Part shown: positions 25,301 through 32,774 of the stretch, one piece after another | Position numbering within the stretch: position 1 is the stretch's first letter | Layout of the letters: each line of letters starts with the position of its first letter | DNA from: Planctomycetota bacterium | GTDB lineage: Bacteria > Planctomycetota > Planctomycetia > Gemmatales > Gemmataceae | Assembly: GCA_009920765.1 (NCBI GenBank) | Contig: RFZJ01000050.1 | Coordinates: 1-32,825 of the forward strand | Length of the DNA stretch: 32,825 nt | Direction: 5' to 3' | Notes under the pieces: generated by a model | What the model was told of the DNA's origin: nothing | Databases searched by the model: none | Seen by the model: only the letters and a program-made list of their open reading frames with translations | Program-made: the position numbers and the translations under genes

Positions 25301-25632
25301 GCCAAAGGCATAGCGGTAGCAAAGAACATCGACCTGCCGGGTATTACACCATCGGGGTCTTTGATGTTGGGAACAATTTTTCCACCCGGTGGCCTGCAAC
25401 CACTTAACCCCGCAAGGGCAAGTGATGCGCCCATAAGGGTAATAAAACGCCTCCTAGTTACAGGATCGGTCCATTCGGAAGCTTGTCGGGGAAACTCGCG
25501 CTGGATCATTTCCTGAAAGCCTTCGCCTTGGGCGAGTTCATCCAAGCTGCGCCAATATTGTTTACCCTCAGAATTCTCGAGCTTATTTAAAACAGACTCA
25601 AGGTCCATAACTGGTTTTTCTTTCATGTTCAT
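22345..25632 (-). CDS. actB: Alternative complex III subunit ActB: molybdopterin-like domain fused to iron-sulfur domain
   Basis: 1095 aa. The N-terminus has a twin-arginine motif (TRRRFITLMGA, about 59-69) and a lipobox LSGC (C79), suggesting Tat export and lipid anchoring. The large middle region resembles the molybdopterin oxidoreductase fold, which in ACIII is known to lack the cofactor. A His-rich linker follows (HDDHAGHDHKPGEHKHEEH), then a C-terminal ferredoxin domain from about 830: CTGCTACVVAC, CQQCENAPCEQVCP, CVGTRYCSNNCP, CTYC and CQAACP. The Thr in CVGT, where a Cys is expected, agrees with one [3Fe-4S] plus three [4Fe-4S] clusters known for the family. The ATG at 25632 overlaps the actA stop; the open frame continues to 25650. 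Confidence 0.95.
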   Translation of the reverse strand: MNMKEKPVMDLESVLNKLENSEGKQYWRSLDELAQGEGFQEMIQREFPRQASEWTDPVTRRRFITLMGASLALAGLSGCRPPGGKIVPNIKDPDGVIPGRSMFFATAMPLAGYGTGLLAESNQGRPTKVEGNVDHPSSLGATDVFAQASVLGLYDPDREAGLTYLGKPKSWDDLVANLKAELTKLPKGKGFYLLTETITSPSLVYQLENELLKDYPEIQWFQHEPAASDNGIAGLTKAFGSPLQPLYSVGKSDVILSFDADLLGRGPAHLRYTREFSSRRDLEKLDNMTRLYVAESTLTNTGVKADHRLGMRAVEIERLAYLVAFHLKIEGVAKPKGLSADAQLWAEVVAEDLSARAKGTTLVVVGDEQPESVHVIVAAINEKLGNIGKTVSYIDPVHAKPGERSKSLRGLVADMNSGKVKALFILNANPVYSAGADLGFKSALEKVPQRYRMGLFHDETSRLCHWHIPDSHFLESWGDVRAFDGTATVIQPLIAPLYFGHNFQELLAGLSEKPNRDASAIVKEFWKSWYESPAQTALRSSVPFEKFFRKSLHDGLIEGTKAVTKVVKLQVEAVAEAIKKFETSSEWKEGSKDNLEITFRPDESVFDGRFANNGWLLEMPKSTTKITWDNAAIMSYKTALALGVSLNTEKRPELEDGVYRSPAKSYGFTGGEHGRAYVDTIKLTIQGRDLVLPVWVVPGHPDNSINVQLGYGRERAGKVGTRDVGADVYKLRNSSEPWFALGLKAVPTGKQHVLACTQSHHYMEGRHLVRSGTVAGTKENPKWVEAMGSEGAEHDDHAGHDHKPGEHKHEEHGKTSLSLLPEVVSEKYAYKQHKWGMIINLTTCTGCTACVVACQAENNIPVVGKMEVTRGREMHWIRIDRYFEGNPLKPNSLKAHYQPVPCQQCENAPCEQVCPVAATVHSYDGLNDMVYNRCVGTRYCSNNCPYKVRRFNFLQYTDYASLSMKMVNNPDVSVRSRGVMEKCTYCVQRIRAAEIEAEKRGKLKAERENRSLDRAKDCQIKDGEIVTACQAACPAGAIVFGDLVDPNSKIAKLQKKVADMNYSILEELNTRPRTTYLAEVRNPNPKLETTGKGHG

Positions 25633-26306
25633 CGATGACATGTTGAGCACTCGATGAGACTACGGATATCATATTTCTTCCTAAGTTCTGCACCAAGCGT
25701 GGCCTGCGTGTGAGGCGAACCATCTGCCTGATTCAAATCCTTAGGCTGGAAACCCATGTTAAACACTTGATCGCGCGGTCTAAGATGCCTCTCAGGCGCA
25801 CGATGACATTCCAAGCACCACTCCATCAGAAGGGTGCCATTCTGATACACTGCCTGCATCTGATCCACCCGGCCATGGCATGAAACGCAACCAATACCCT
25901 TGGTCACATGAATGCTATGATCAAAGTAAACGAAGTCAGATAAACGGTGAATCTTGTTCCATTCCAAAGACTTACCAGTTCGGTAACTTTCTCGTACAGG
26001 TTCTAGCATCTTGGAACCAACCCAAATCTGCGAATGACAATTCATGCAAGTCTTGGTTGGAGGAATATTTGCATATCCAGATTCTTCAACTGAAGTATGA
26101 CAGTATCTGCAATCGATACCCAAACCACTCACATGATGTGCATGGCTAAATTGAATAGGTTGAGATAAGGCTATTTGGGTATGGGTGGCGTAAGGAGTGC
26201 GGGCAAAAACCATGGCAGCAATACCTAAGGTCGAAGCACCCAGCACCACGCCAGCAATCACAATCCAAGTCAAAACATTTGCGTAACGGGGAAAAACCTG
26301 AGCCAT
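25629..26306 (-). CDS. actA: Alternative complex III subunit ActA, pentahaem cytochrome c
   Basis: 225 aa. One N-terminal membrane helix (about 12-33) anchors a periplasmic domain with five CxxCH motifs at 66-70, 87-91, 140-144, 164-168 and 220-224; the last is one residue from the C-terminus. Many further His residues (HAHH, YFDHSIH) are probable axial ligands. ActA wires ActB to the cytochrome acceptor. It is the first gene of the 13.5 kb operon; GAGAGG lies 6 bases before the ATG. Its stop overlaps the start of actB (ATGA). Confidence 0.96.
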   Translation of the reverse strand: MAQVFPRYANVLTWIVIAGVVLGASTLGIAAMVFARTPYATHTQIALSQPIQFSHAHHVSGLGIDCRYCHTSVEESGYANIPPTKTCMNCHSQIWVGSKMLEPVRESYRTGKSLEWNKIHRLSDFVYFDHSIHVTKGIGCVSCHGRVDQMQAVYQNGTLLMEWCLECHRAPERHLRPRDQVFNMGFQPKDLNQADGSPHTQATLGAELRKKYDIRSLIECSTCHR

Positions 26307-26634
26307 CTTATCCTCTCAGAAATCGCTTAAATTTCGTTATGAACAAATCTCGACTCTGCAATATTTAATGCTCTCGGAACATTTTAGCAAACTAAAAATC
26401 AAATTCTATACCCACGCACCCAACCTATGCAAATTAAACCATCAAGACAACAAAGCCCTTAAAAGCTCAATTTCCATCCCAGCAAGTTTTAAGCCAAACA
26501 ACCGTATGTTTTTATTCCACCCTTACTAAACCGCTTCAGCAAACAAAAGATTTACAAGAAACACTTCAATTGATGATCATGCGGCTCCAAAAGATTCCCA
26601 ATATCAAGAATCCCGGCCCCAAGATTTCTCATAA
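26307..26634. other. Gene-free region upstream of the respiratory operon
   Basis: 328 bases, AT-rich, no credible coding frame on either strand. It must contain the promoter of the actA-coxD operon (minus strand) and the 3' end of the mobA transcript. I found neither a well-spaced -35/-10 pair nor a strong hairpin with a U-tract, so mobA may read into the respiratory operon or end in a factor-dependent way. No tRNA or small-RNA structure was recognised. Confidence 0.6.
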
Positions 26635-27243
26635 CTAGGATTGTGAATTTTGAAATTGAATTAACGCCCGTTCAAATTCTTCAGGCGTATTTAAATTATT
26701 GAGCGAAAAAAGCTCTGGGTCAAACTGCTTTAACTGAGCCTCTTCAATGATTTTCCCAGCCACTTTCTCCAATAAAAAAAAAGGCCTTAGCTTCTTTTCC
26801 CCTAATAATTGCTTTACATCAGACAAAACATCGACCCGATAAACCGAGGCAAGCGGGTGAAAATAGCCCTCAGTTCTGGGAATACACATCCTGCATTCAC
26901 CCAAAGCTGCAGTCATCCCTAAAATAAATTCTTTTTTCAAAAAAGGGACATCGCAGGAAGAAAGAAAAGCCGCATCACAACTGTCTTTTAACGCTTCTAA
27001 ACCAGCTGCCAACCCCTCCAAGGGTCCCTGCCCTTCATTCTTATCCCGAACTAAAATTACTCTTGAACCTAGCCCGGGTAACTCCTGCCCCTTAGCGGCC
27101 ACCACCACCACGGGGTCAAGTACTTCCCCCATAATGCGAACAATCCTCTGCAACAAGGTTTCAGATCCAAACTGCAAGAGCGCCTTAGAAGTTCCCATCC
27201 TGCTGCTCTTACCACCACAAAGAATAATCCCGCCATACTTCAT
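26635..27243 (-). CDS. mobA: Molybdenum cofactor guanylyltransferase (MobA-like)
   Basis: 202 aa. Nucleotidyltransferase that joins GMP to molybdopterin. The glycine-rich nucleotide loop GGIILCGGKSSRMG at the start is diagnostic, followed by SKALLQFGSETLLQRI, the GPLEGLAAGLEAL motif and AFLSSCDVPFL, with the metal-binding Asp of the CDVPF block. ATG at 27243 was chosen because the conserved loop begins at once and GGGTGA lies about five bases upstream; the frame stays open to 27291 inside the AOR gene. It starts 10 bases after the AOR stop, so the two are probably one transcript. Length is normal for MobA. Confidence 0.9.
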   Translation of the reverse strand: MKYGGIILCGGKSSRMGTSKALLQFGSETLLQRIVRIMGEVLDPVVVVAAKGQELPGLGSRVILVRDKNEGQGPLEGLAAGLEALKDSCDAAFLSSCDVPFLKKEFILGMTAALGECRMCIPRTEGYFHPLASVYRVDVLSDVKQLLGEKKLRPFFLLEKVAGKIIEEAQLKQFDPELFSLNNLNTPEEFERALIQFQNSQS

Positions 27244-27253
27244 CAAAGTCACC

Positions 27254-29065
27254 CTAACCTTTTGAATCAGTGCCCGGCAAAAGCTCTTCAAGTCCCAATC
27301 GCCTTAATTCCTGCACACCAATGGCGCCATTTTCATCCCAATTTCTGGCATGATAATAAGCCCGCACCCTTTTCTGAAGTGCCGCTTTAGAAAGGTTATT
27401 CTGCCCGCCTGACTGGGTTTCCAATGCCTCCGTAAAAAATCGCTCGGGAAGAGTATCTTCCTCACTGCTCCAACCTTCCCGAATGTTAAATAGTTTTTTA
27501 ATTGCAACCACCCGCTCTGCTGCCAACCTTAGCTCTTTTTCATCGATATTCCAACCTGTAATCAACGATAATAGTTCCGCACTCTCCGCAAAAAGATTGC
27601 TGAATACACCCCGCAAAAACTTGCAAAGAATCAGGGAATCTATCAACGCACTGCGGTTTTCAGATTCCACTGCAGACCGGGCAATTGCAGCAGCATCAAG
27701 CAACTCACCCGCATTTGGCGAAAAATCCGCTTCGTAGGCCCCCGATCGGTTATGATCCGCCCCCCTTGAAGCCACTGCCAGGCCCAAAGCCATGGTTTGC
27801 AATCCACGCGGTTCATAACCCGGAATTTCAAGCCCTTTTACCTGAGGCGCAAACGCAATCGAACCATGACCAATTAAAAGTGCGGCCTGCCTGCTTCCCA
27901 AGCTTAAAATCTTGCCCAATCCCTCTCGGTGCGCAATCAATCCTATGGCCTTTTTCACCGCTTCTATCGAACCAAACTGCAACCAAGGCTCTGCAAGCAG
28001 CCCTTTCTCAACACACTCCATCGCAAAGGCGATCGTCCCACCTGTGGAGATGGTATCCAACCCAAATTCATCGCAAAGCCCAACCGCTTCTGCAATGTCC
28101 TCTGCGTTTTCAATGCCACAAAGCGAACCTAGGGCAAACATACTTTCATACTCGATCCGAACTTTTCCAAGCTTGCTTTCATAAATATGTTCACAGCCAA
28201 TGGTGCAGGCAGCGCAGGAATGCCGTGTAACTTTTGCAGCCTTTTCCACCACTTGAAAATCCTGCTGCCCAATTGCTGCGAAATGCCCCTCCTGAAAATT
28301 CCTGGTAGGCAAAACCGAGAGCCTGTTAAACACCAAAAGATTGGAAACCGTTCCAAGCTCCCTGTATTTAGCAGTGGCGGGGCCGAAGCTTTTTGCTGAT
28401 AAATCCCGTGCTTTTTCCACCAACTTGGCGGGAAATGCAACCGCCATCCTCTTACTTCCCTTTACTGCAATCGCCTTGATGTTTTTAGAACCCAAGACCG
28501 CACCCAAACCACCCCTGCCCGCATGCCTTCGCTCATGGCTTAAATTTGCAAACAGCACTTGGTTTTCACCAGCAAGCCCGATTGCTGCAATCTGAAACCC
28601 CACCCCCAGCCTGCTGATCAACTTTTCAGAAGTCGCCAGCGCACTTAACCCCTGCAAATCCTTTGCATTTTGAAAAGTTACCTTGCCTTCTTCTATTATC
28701 ACAACCCTCTTGGTTGTGCTTCTGCCTGTTATCACTATTGCATCAAAACCGGTCTTTTTCGCTTCTATTGCAAAATGGGAAGAAGATAAGGCATCACTAA
28801 TTCTGTTAGTCAAAGGCGATTTCGCCAATACTGCAAACTTAGCTGAAGTAGTTAGGGGTGTACCGACTAAAGGGCTGAAACAGAAAATCAAAGGGGCCTC
28901 CGGAACCAAGCCATCCATGCCTTGTCTCGATTCGGAAAATAGAATCCAAGCACCCAGTCCCACACCCCCAATGAGTTTCCGTAAAACTTCAGCAGGTATG
29001 GGCACCTCTGAAAAAGAACCCGTTTCCACATCGATTTTCAAATATTTTTGATGGTACCCGAACAT
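27254..29065 (-). CDS. aor: Aldehyde:ferredoxin oxidoreductase (AOR family, tungsten/molybdenum enzyme)
   Basis: 603 aa, full family length. AOR enzymes oxidise aldehydes to acids with a bis-pterin tungsten or molybdenum site and one [4Fe-4S] cluster. The cluster ligands are C284-x2-C287-x3-C291 in SCAACTIGC and C481 in LILCKF, the same spacing as in archaeal AOR. The pterin-binding segment AGRGGLGAVLGSKNIKAI (about 182-198) and RGADHNRSG (434-442) with the catalytic-type His are present. ATG at 29065 has only a weak AAGAGA site. No ferredoxin, aorA-like FeS or NAD-linked subunit is encoded beside it; mobA follows. Metal and substrate cannot be read from sequence. Confidence 0.93.
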   Translation of the reverse strand: MFGYHQKYLKIDVETGSFSEVPIPAEVLRKLIGGVGLGAWILFSESRQGMDGLVPEAPLIFCFSPLVGTPLTTSAKFAVLAKSPLTNRISDALSSSHFAIEAKKTGFDAIVITGRSTTKRVVIIEEGKVTFQNAKDLQGLSALATSEKLISRLGVGFQIAAIGLAGENQVLFANLSHERRHAGRGGLGAVLGSKNIKAIAVKGSKRMAVAFPAKLVEKARDLSAKSFGPATAKYRELGTVSNLLVFNRLSVLPTRNFQEGHFAAIGQQDFQVVEKAAKVTRHSCAACTIGCEHIYESKLGKVRIEYESMFALGSLCGIENAEDIAEAVGLCDEFGLDTISTGGTIAFAMECVEKGLLAEPWLQFGSIEAVKKAIGLIAHREGLGKILSLGSRQAALLIGHGSIAFAPQVKGLEIPGYEPRGLQTMALGLAVASRGADHNRSGAYEADFSPNAGELLDAAAIARSAVESENRSALIDSLILCKFLRGVFSNLFAESAELLSLITGWNIDEKELRLAAERVVAIKKLFNIREGWSSEEDTLPERFFTEALETQSGGQNNLSKAALQKRVRAYYHARNWDENGAIGVQELRRLGLEELLPGTDSKG

Positions 29066-29260
29066 TTTTCTCTTAATACCAAAGATCTGAGATCATAACA
29101 GTTTAATTAAAAATGGCTATTCTAAGCGGAAAAATAACAAAAACACCAATATTAACCTTCCTAATGAATCAAAAATGCTGATTTATCCTTGCCTTCTGTA
29201 GTCACCCTGCCCTTTTTCTTATAGTATAACTTTCTGATTTTTATTTTGATGGAGCATACA
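29066..29260. other. Divergent intergenic region between aor and rplU
   Basis: 195 bases, AT-rich, gene-free. It must hold the promoters of the leftward AOR-mobA pair and rightward rplU. A TATAGTATAA run lies at about 29221-29230 before rplU, without a convincing -35. No leader structure known to regulate L21 was recognised. Confidence 0.5.
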
Positions 29261-29569
29261 ATGTACGCTATTTTTGAAGATGGTTCTAGGCAATATATGG
29301 TATCCGAAGGCGATGTGGTCAATATTGACCTGCGTGCGGAGCCAATCGGTAACACCCTTGAAATCACCAGTGTTTTGCTTGTTTCAAACGGCGCTGATCT
29401 TAAAATCGGCCAGCCTTTGGTTAAAGGTGCAAAGATTACTGTTGAAGTTGTAGGCGAAGCTGATGAAAAAGTTCGCATCCAAAAATTCCGCAGGCGCAAG
29501 AACTACCGTAGGCTAAAAGGCCATCGCCAACACTACACCAGTGTCAAAGTTAAAACCATATCTGCGTAG
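29261..29569 (+). CDS. rplU: 50S ribosomal protein L21
   Basis: 102 aa, the normal length. Binds 23S rRNA in the large subunit. The opening MYAIFEDGSRQYMVSEGDVV is the family signature, and the basic tail IQKFRRRKNYRRLKGHRQHYT is the RNA-binding end. The frame is open from a TTG at 29246, but ATG at 29261 has GGAG 7 bases upstream and matches L21 N-termini. rpmA (L27), the usual next gene in most bacteria, is absent; a terminator and an unrelated secreted protein follow. Confidence 0.96.
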   Translation: MYAIFEDGSRQYMVSEGDVVNIDLRAEPIGNTLEITSVLLVSNGADLKIGQPLVKGAKITVEVVGEADEKVRIQKFRRRKNYRRLKGHRQHYTSVKVKTISA

Positions 29570-29597
29570 TATATCCTTCAACAGCATATAGTTAGGT

Positions 29598-29628
29598 AAA
29601 GGCCCTTCGTTAATCACGAGGGGCCTTT
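29598..29628 (+). terminator. Terminator after rplU
   Basis: AAAGGCCCTTCGT pairs with ACGAGGGGCCTTT around a five-base loop, one G-U pair in a 13-base stem. The following sequence GCTATTTCTCCT is only moderately T-rich, so efficiency is uncertain, but the stem is strong. Confidence 0.75.
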
Positions 29629-29732
29629 GCTATTTCTCCTCTTGTTTCAATTTCCCATTTGGAAGTAAAACATATTATCCATCCTTCAAGAGTATCTTGT
29701 AAGGTGTGCGGTTTGTCATGGAGTGACTATTT

Positions 29733-30992
29733 ATGTTTTCTTTCCGCTCGATTCCTGCATTAATATCCCTCTTAATTTTTTCAGGCAATCTTTCAGTCGC
29801 TCAAACTCCAGCACCTTTGAGCCAGCCTGTTATCCCTGTTTCTGTAAAATCAGGAGATAACCAAGACAAAAAAATACAAATCCTCGACGATAGCAAATTC
29901 ACCCCTTTGCAAAAACAATTCTTTCACTCGGGGAAAAGTGGCGCAGAATGGCTCTACCGCATGAATACCGTGAAAGGCAGATTCATCAACGGCATCCGGC
30001 CATCCCTCAAAGTTGAAATGGAAAACGAAAGCTTCATTCATCAGGCAGGCGCTGCACTTGCACTTGCCCGGGCAGGCCGTGTTTACAAGGATGAACGCTT
30101 TTCTGTTCGCTCCAGCCAGGCTATCTTGCTTCTTCTCGAAGATACAATCACCGATCCGAAAAACCCCTCTTACAGGTACACCGTTTTACCTCATCAAATT
30201 CTAGACAGACAGCTTTCTGCAGGCTTTTTACTCTTGGCTATACATGAACTGGCCAGCCCAAAAGCAGACTTGCTTGATGCAGGCGAACAACTTGCCAACT
30301 TCCTCCGTTCCACCCTTTCTGATTCCACTACCATCGAAAAAGAAACTGCTGTCGAAGAACTGGATGGCAAAGGCTGCGAATCCGCAGTGGCCATCGCTGC
30401 TATATTGAAAAGCAATCAACTTCGCCCAGCCCCATGGAAAACTGATGTCGCTAAAAAAGCCATTATCGCTCGATGGAATGCATGGAAGAATCAAAAAGAA
30501 GTCGCTACCTACCCTTGGCGCATTCTTGCCTTACATGAGGCTTTCAAAACCTCCTCAGAAAAACCCTATGCAGAACTTGCTTTCGAACTTGCGGACAGAC
30601 TTTCCACCATGCAATACGATCAGATTGATCCTCGCAAGCCAGCCTGGTATGGTGGCATAAAAACTCTTTCAGCACAGGGCGCTGAATTGATGCCAGGCGT
30701 TATGTCCTGCATCCTCGCTGAATCCTTTGCTGTGGCATGCCTAACCGCTCATTTATCAGCAGATAGCGCCAAGCACGATAAATACATGCAACGATTGGCC
30801 CAAGCATTGCAATTTAGCCAAACCATCCAGTACACTGAATCTAATACCATTCATTTTGCAGAATGGTTCAGACCTAGACTTTTAGGCGGTTTTCACAATT
30901 CGCCCCAAGATGGCGACCTCCGGCTCGATTACACAAGCCATTGCGTTGCAGCCTATGCCTTGTATCTCCATGTCTGTTCCATTGGCTCATAA
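29733..30992 (+). CDS. Secreted protein of unknown function, helical-barrel-like
   Basis: 419 aa. Signal peptide (about 1-23, ending SVAQ), then a proline-rich linker and a mainly helical domain. Features seen: WLYRMNTVKGRFINGIRPSL near 75-94, AALALARAGRVYKDERFS (helix repeat), SAGFLLLAIHELASPK, EKPYAELAFELADRLS, and a C-terminal YTSHCVAAYALYLHVC. Alternating helices with small and aromatic residues recall alpha/alpha-barrel (glycosidase-like or terpene-cyclase-like) folds, but no catalytic motif is evident, so no activity is proposed. GGAG lies about 10 bases before the ATG. Downstream fabH starts about 110 bases later. Confidence 0.75.
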   Translation: MFSFRSIPALISLLIFSGNLSVAQTPAPLSQPVIPVSVKSGDNQDKKIQILDDSKFTPLQKQFFHSGKSGAEWLYRMNTVKGRFINGIRPSLKVEMENESFIHQAGAALALARAGRVYKDERFSVRSSQAILLLLEDTITDPKNPSYRYTVLPHQILDRQLSAGFLLLAIHELASPKADLLDAGEQLANFLRSTLSDSTTIEKETAVEELDGKGCESAVAIAAILKSNQLRPAPWKTDVAKKAIIARWNAWKNQKEVATYPWRILALHEAFKTSSEKPYAELAFELADRLSTMQYDQIDPRKPAWYGGIKTLSAQGAELMPGVMSCILAESFAVACLTAHLSADSAKHDKYMQRLAQALQFSQTIQYTESNTIHFAEWFRPRLLGGFHNSPQDGDLRLDYTSHCVAAYALYLHVCSIGS

Positions 30993-31101
30993 TTAAAATT
31001 GGCCAATGCCCTGCTTTTTAGGTATACTGCAAGGATTAAGGTTTCGGGTTCATCTCATTGCCTAGTGGCAATACCGGGCCTATTTCATGGTTTGTTTCAT
31101 G

Positions 31102-32121
31102 AGCGAAGAACGAGCGCCTAGCCAAAGACCTAGATGTCGCAGCCTTATGGGCGTGCAGATTCTGTCTACAGGCAGCTATGTACCCGATCAAGTCATTACC
31201 AATGCCGCTCTGGAAGAACAATTTGGCTGCGATGCAGATTGGATCGTCAAACGCACAGGCATCTTGGAACGAAGACATGCCTGGCCCTATCAAGCCACGA
31301 GTGACCTCGCCTTCGAAGCCGCCAACCGCTGCCTTAAAAAGGCCAATATAAAACCCAAGGATGTCGATCTACTCGTTCTTGGCACCTTCACCCCCGATAT
31401 GTCCTTCCCCTCAACCGCTTGCTTACTCCAAGACCGACTTGGCCTTAGCTGCGGAGCTATCGAGATCGAAGCCGCCTGCGCTGGCTTCATGTATGCCCTT
31501 ATTACTGGCGCTGCCTATGTAGCTTCAGGCGTCAGCGATACCGCACTCATCATTGGTGCAGATTGTAACTCCAGAGTTTTAAACCCCAAAGATATCAAAA
31601 CCTTCCCACTCTTTGGCGATGGCGCAGGAGCTGTACTTCTTACCAAGGGTTCTCCCAATCAAGGCATTGTTAGTTTCAGCATGGGCGCTGATGGCGGTGG
31701 TGGCGATTTACTTTCCAGACCCGCTTGTGGCAGCAGGATGGTTCCCACTCCAGAAAATATCGCCCAAGGTTTGCACTACATGCACATGGATGGCAGAGCT
31801 GTTTTTCGCTGGGCCGTGGCTATCCTTTGCGACACCATCCAAGATGTTCTTACCCATAGCAATTTCACCTCCGAACAGGTCGATCTCTACATCCCACACC
31901 AAGCCAACATACGTATCATCAATGCAGCAATTGACGTGCTTCACATCACCCGCACCAAAGTATTTAACAATCTTGAAAAGTATGGCAACACTTCAGGTGG
32001 GTCTATCCCCATCGCACTTGACGAGGCGTTTTCAGAGAAGCGAATTGAAAAAGGGAACAAGGTAATGATGAGCGGCTTCGGTGCAGGCCTAACCTGGGGC
32101 ACCGCCCTGTTCCAACTCTAA
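31102..32121 (+). CDS. fabH: 3-oxoacyl-[ACP] synthase III (FabH)
   Basis: 339 aa from the chosen start. Condenses acetyl-CoA with malonyl-ACP to start fatty acid synthesis. The catalytic triad is complete: C127 in EAACAGF, H267 in YIPHQANIR and N297 in KYGNTSGGSIP. GVQILSTGSYVPD (18-30) is the usual N-terminal strand. The start is uncertain: ATG at 31087, 31102 and 31150 are all in frame, none with a clear ribosome binding site. 31150 gives the standard FabH length; longer N-termini starting MSEER are common in planctomycete FabH as I recall them, so 31102 was taken. No fab cluster surrounds it. Confidence 0.93.
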   Translation, partial: SEERAPSQRPRCRSLMGVQILSTGSYVPDQVITNAALEEQFGCDADWIVKRTGILERRHAWPYQATSDLAFEAANRCLKKANIKPKDVDLLVLGTFTPDMSFPSTACLLQDRLGLSCGAIEIEAACAGFMYALITGAAYVASGVSDTALIIGADCNSRVLNPKDIKTFPLFGDGAGAVLLTKGSPNQGIVSFSMGADGGGGDLLSRPACGSRMVPTPENIAQGLHYMHMDGRAVFRWAVAILCDTIQDVLTHSNFTSEQVDLYIPHQANIRIINAAIDVLHITRTKVFNNLEKYGNTSGGSIPIALDEAFSEKRIEKGNKVMMSGFGAGLTWGTALFQL

Positions 32122-32215
32122 CTATTAGCAATCAAAAACAAGAGACCTATGCAGCGCAGTGCATGGGCTTGGCAGTGCCCACATCGATCTCATCAACTTG
32201 GCTGCAAAGCAGTCA

Positions 32216-32242
32216 ATAAAAAATGGGGCATGGTTAGCCCCA
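32216..32242 (-). terminator. Terminator of the class II cytochrome c gene
   Basis: On the minus strand TGGGGC pairs with GCCCCA (32237-32242 with 32224-32229) around a seven-base loop and is followed by a T-run (TTTTTTAT). It lies about 30 bases after the stop at 32273. It may also slow plus-strand transcripts coming from fabH. Confidence 0.8.
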
Positions 32243-32272
32243 ATAAATAACCAGAGAACAAGCAAGCTTAGC

Positions 32273-32671
32273 CTAGTTCTTATGAGCTTTATGGCAACCT
32301 GTGCAGGAAGTAGCCAACTTGCCAATGGCGGCATCGGCACCGGCTTTATTCATCGCTGCGATGGCAGTTTTCAAAGCAGTGGCATCATCCAAATAACCTT
32401 TGGACATGGTGGCCCAGGAAGCTGCATCGCCCTTGGGTGGTTTACTTTTGCCAAGCATGGTTGCTAAGGCAGCAAGTTCATCAGAATCATTTTTAAGAGT
32501 GGCCCAGTTGGGGGCAGGTGCTTTAAGGCCTTTTTGAATCTGTGGGAAGAGCCCACCAGCTTTGTTGGCCTTTGCCATGATTTCTTTAATGTCAACACCT
32601 TGGGCAAACAAAAGATGACTTATGGAAAGGGTGGCCAGGGTGGCGATCGAAAAGTAAGCGGTAAATTTCAT
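32273..32671 (-). CDS. Class II (c'-like) monohaem cytochrome c
   Basis: 132 aa. Signal peptide (about 1-23, ending LLFA), then four-helix-bundle-like sequence with the single haem motif CTGCH at 123-127, only five residues from the C-terminus (SCTGCHKAHKN). Such C-terminal haem attachment is the mark of class II cytochromes (c' and c-556 types). Proteins of the class carry electrons or bind NO/CO; which applies here is unknown. ATG at 32671 has GGAGG 9 bases upstream; the frame stays open to 32728, through the hairpin of the next gene. A paralogue ends at 32775 on the same strand. Confidence 0.88.
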   Translation of the reverse strand: MKFTAYFSIATLATLSISHLLFAQGVDIKEIMAKANKAGGLFPQIQKGLKAPAPNWATLKNDSDELAALATMLGKSKPPKGDAASWATMSKGYLDDATALKTAIAAMNKAGADAAIGKLATSCTGCHKAHKN

Positions 32672-32710
32672 GAGCTGGTTCCTCCAGGCAAACAATCGTG
32701 CTTCAAAAAT

Positions 32711-32748
32711 AAAAGCAGGCCCCAGCATAACCTGTAGACCTGCTTTTT
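32711..32748 (-). terminator. Terminator between the two class II cytochrome genes
   Basis: On the minus strand AAAAGCAGG (32747-32739) pairs with CCTGCTTTT (32719-32711) around a 19-base loop and is followed by ATTTTT. It would end the transcript of the gene whose stop is at 32777-32775. The long loop makes it weaker than the others. Confidence 0.65.
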
Positions 32749-32774
32749 GTGAACGCCAATATTTTGGCTAAAGC

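Noticed and set aside
22345..25632. Treating ActB as a catalytic molybdoenzyme served by mobA
   Set aside because: ActB of ACIII is known to have the fold without the cofactor; closeness to mobA (1 kb) is therefore not taken as a functional link.
27685..28230. 181-codon plus-strand frame opposite the AOR gene
   Set aside because: AOR has full family motifs through this stretch; the antisense frame is rich in Pro, His, Gln and Ser with no domain.
32122..32215. Short inverted repeat GGGC / GCCC after fabH as a terminator
   Set aside because: Four-base stem with no T-run on the plus strand.
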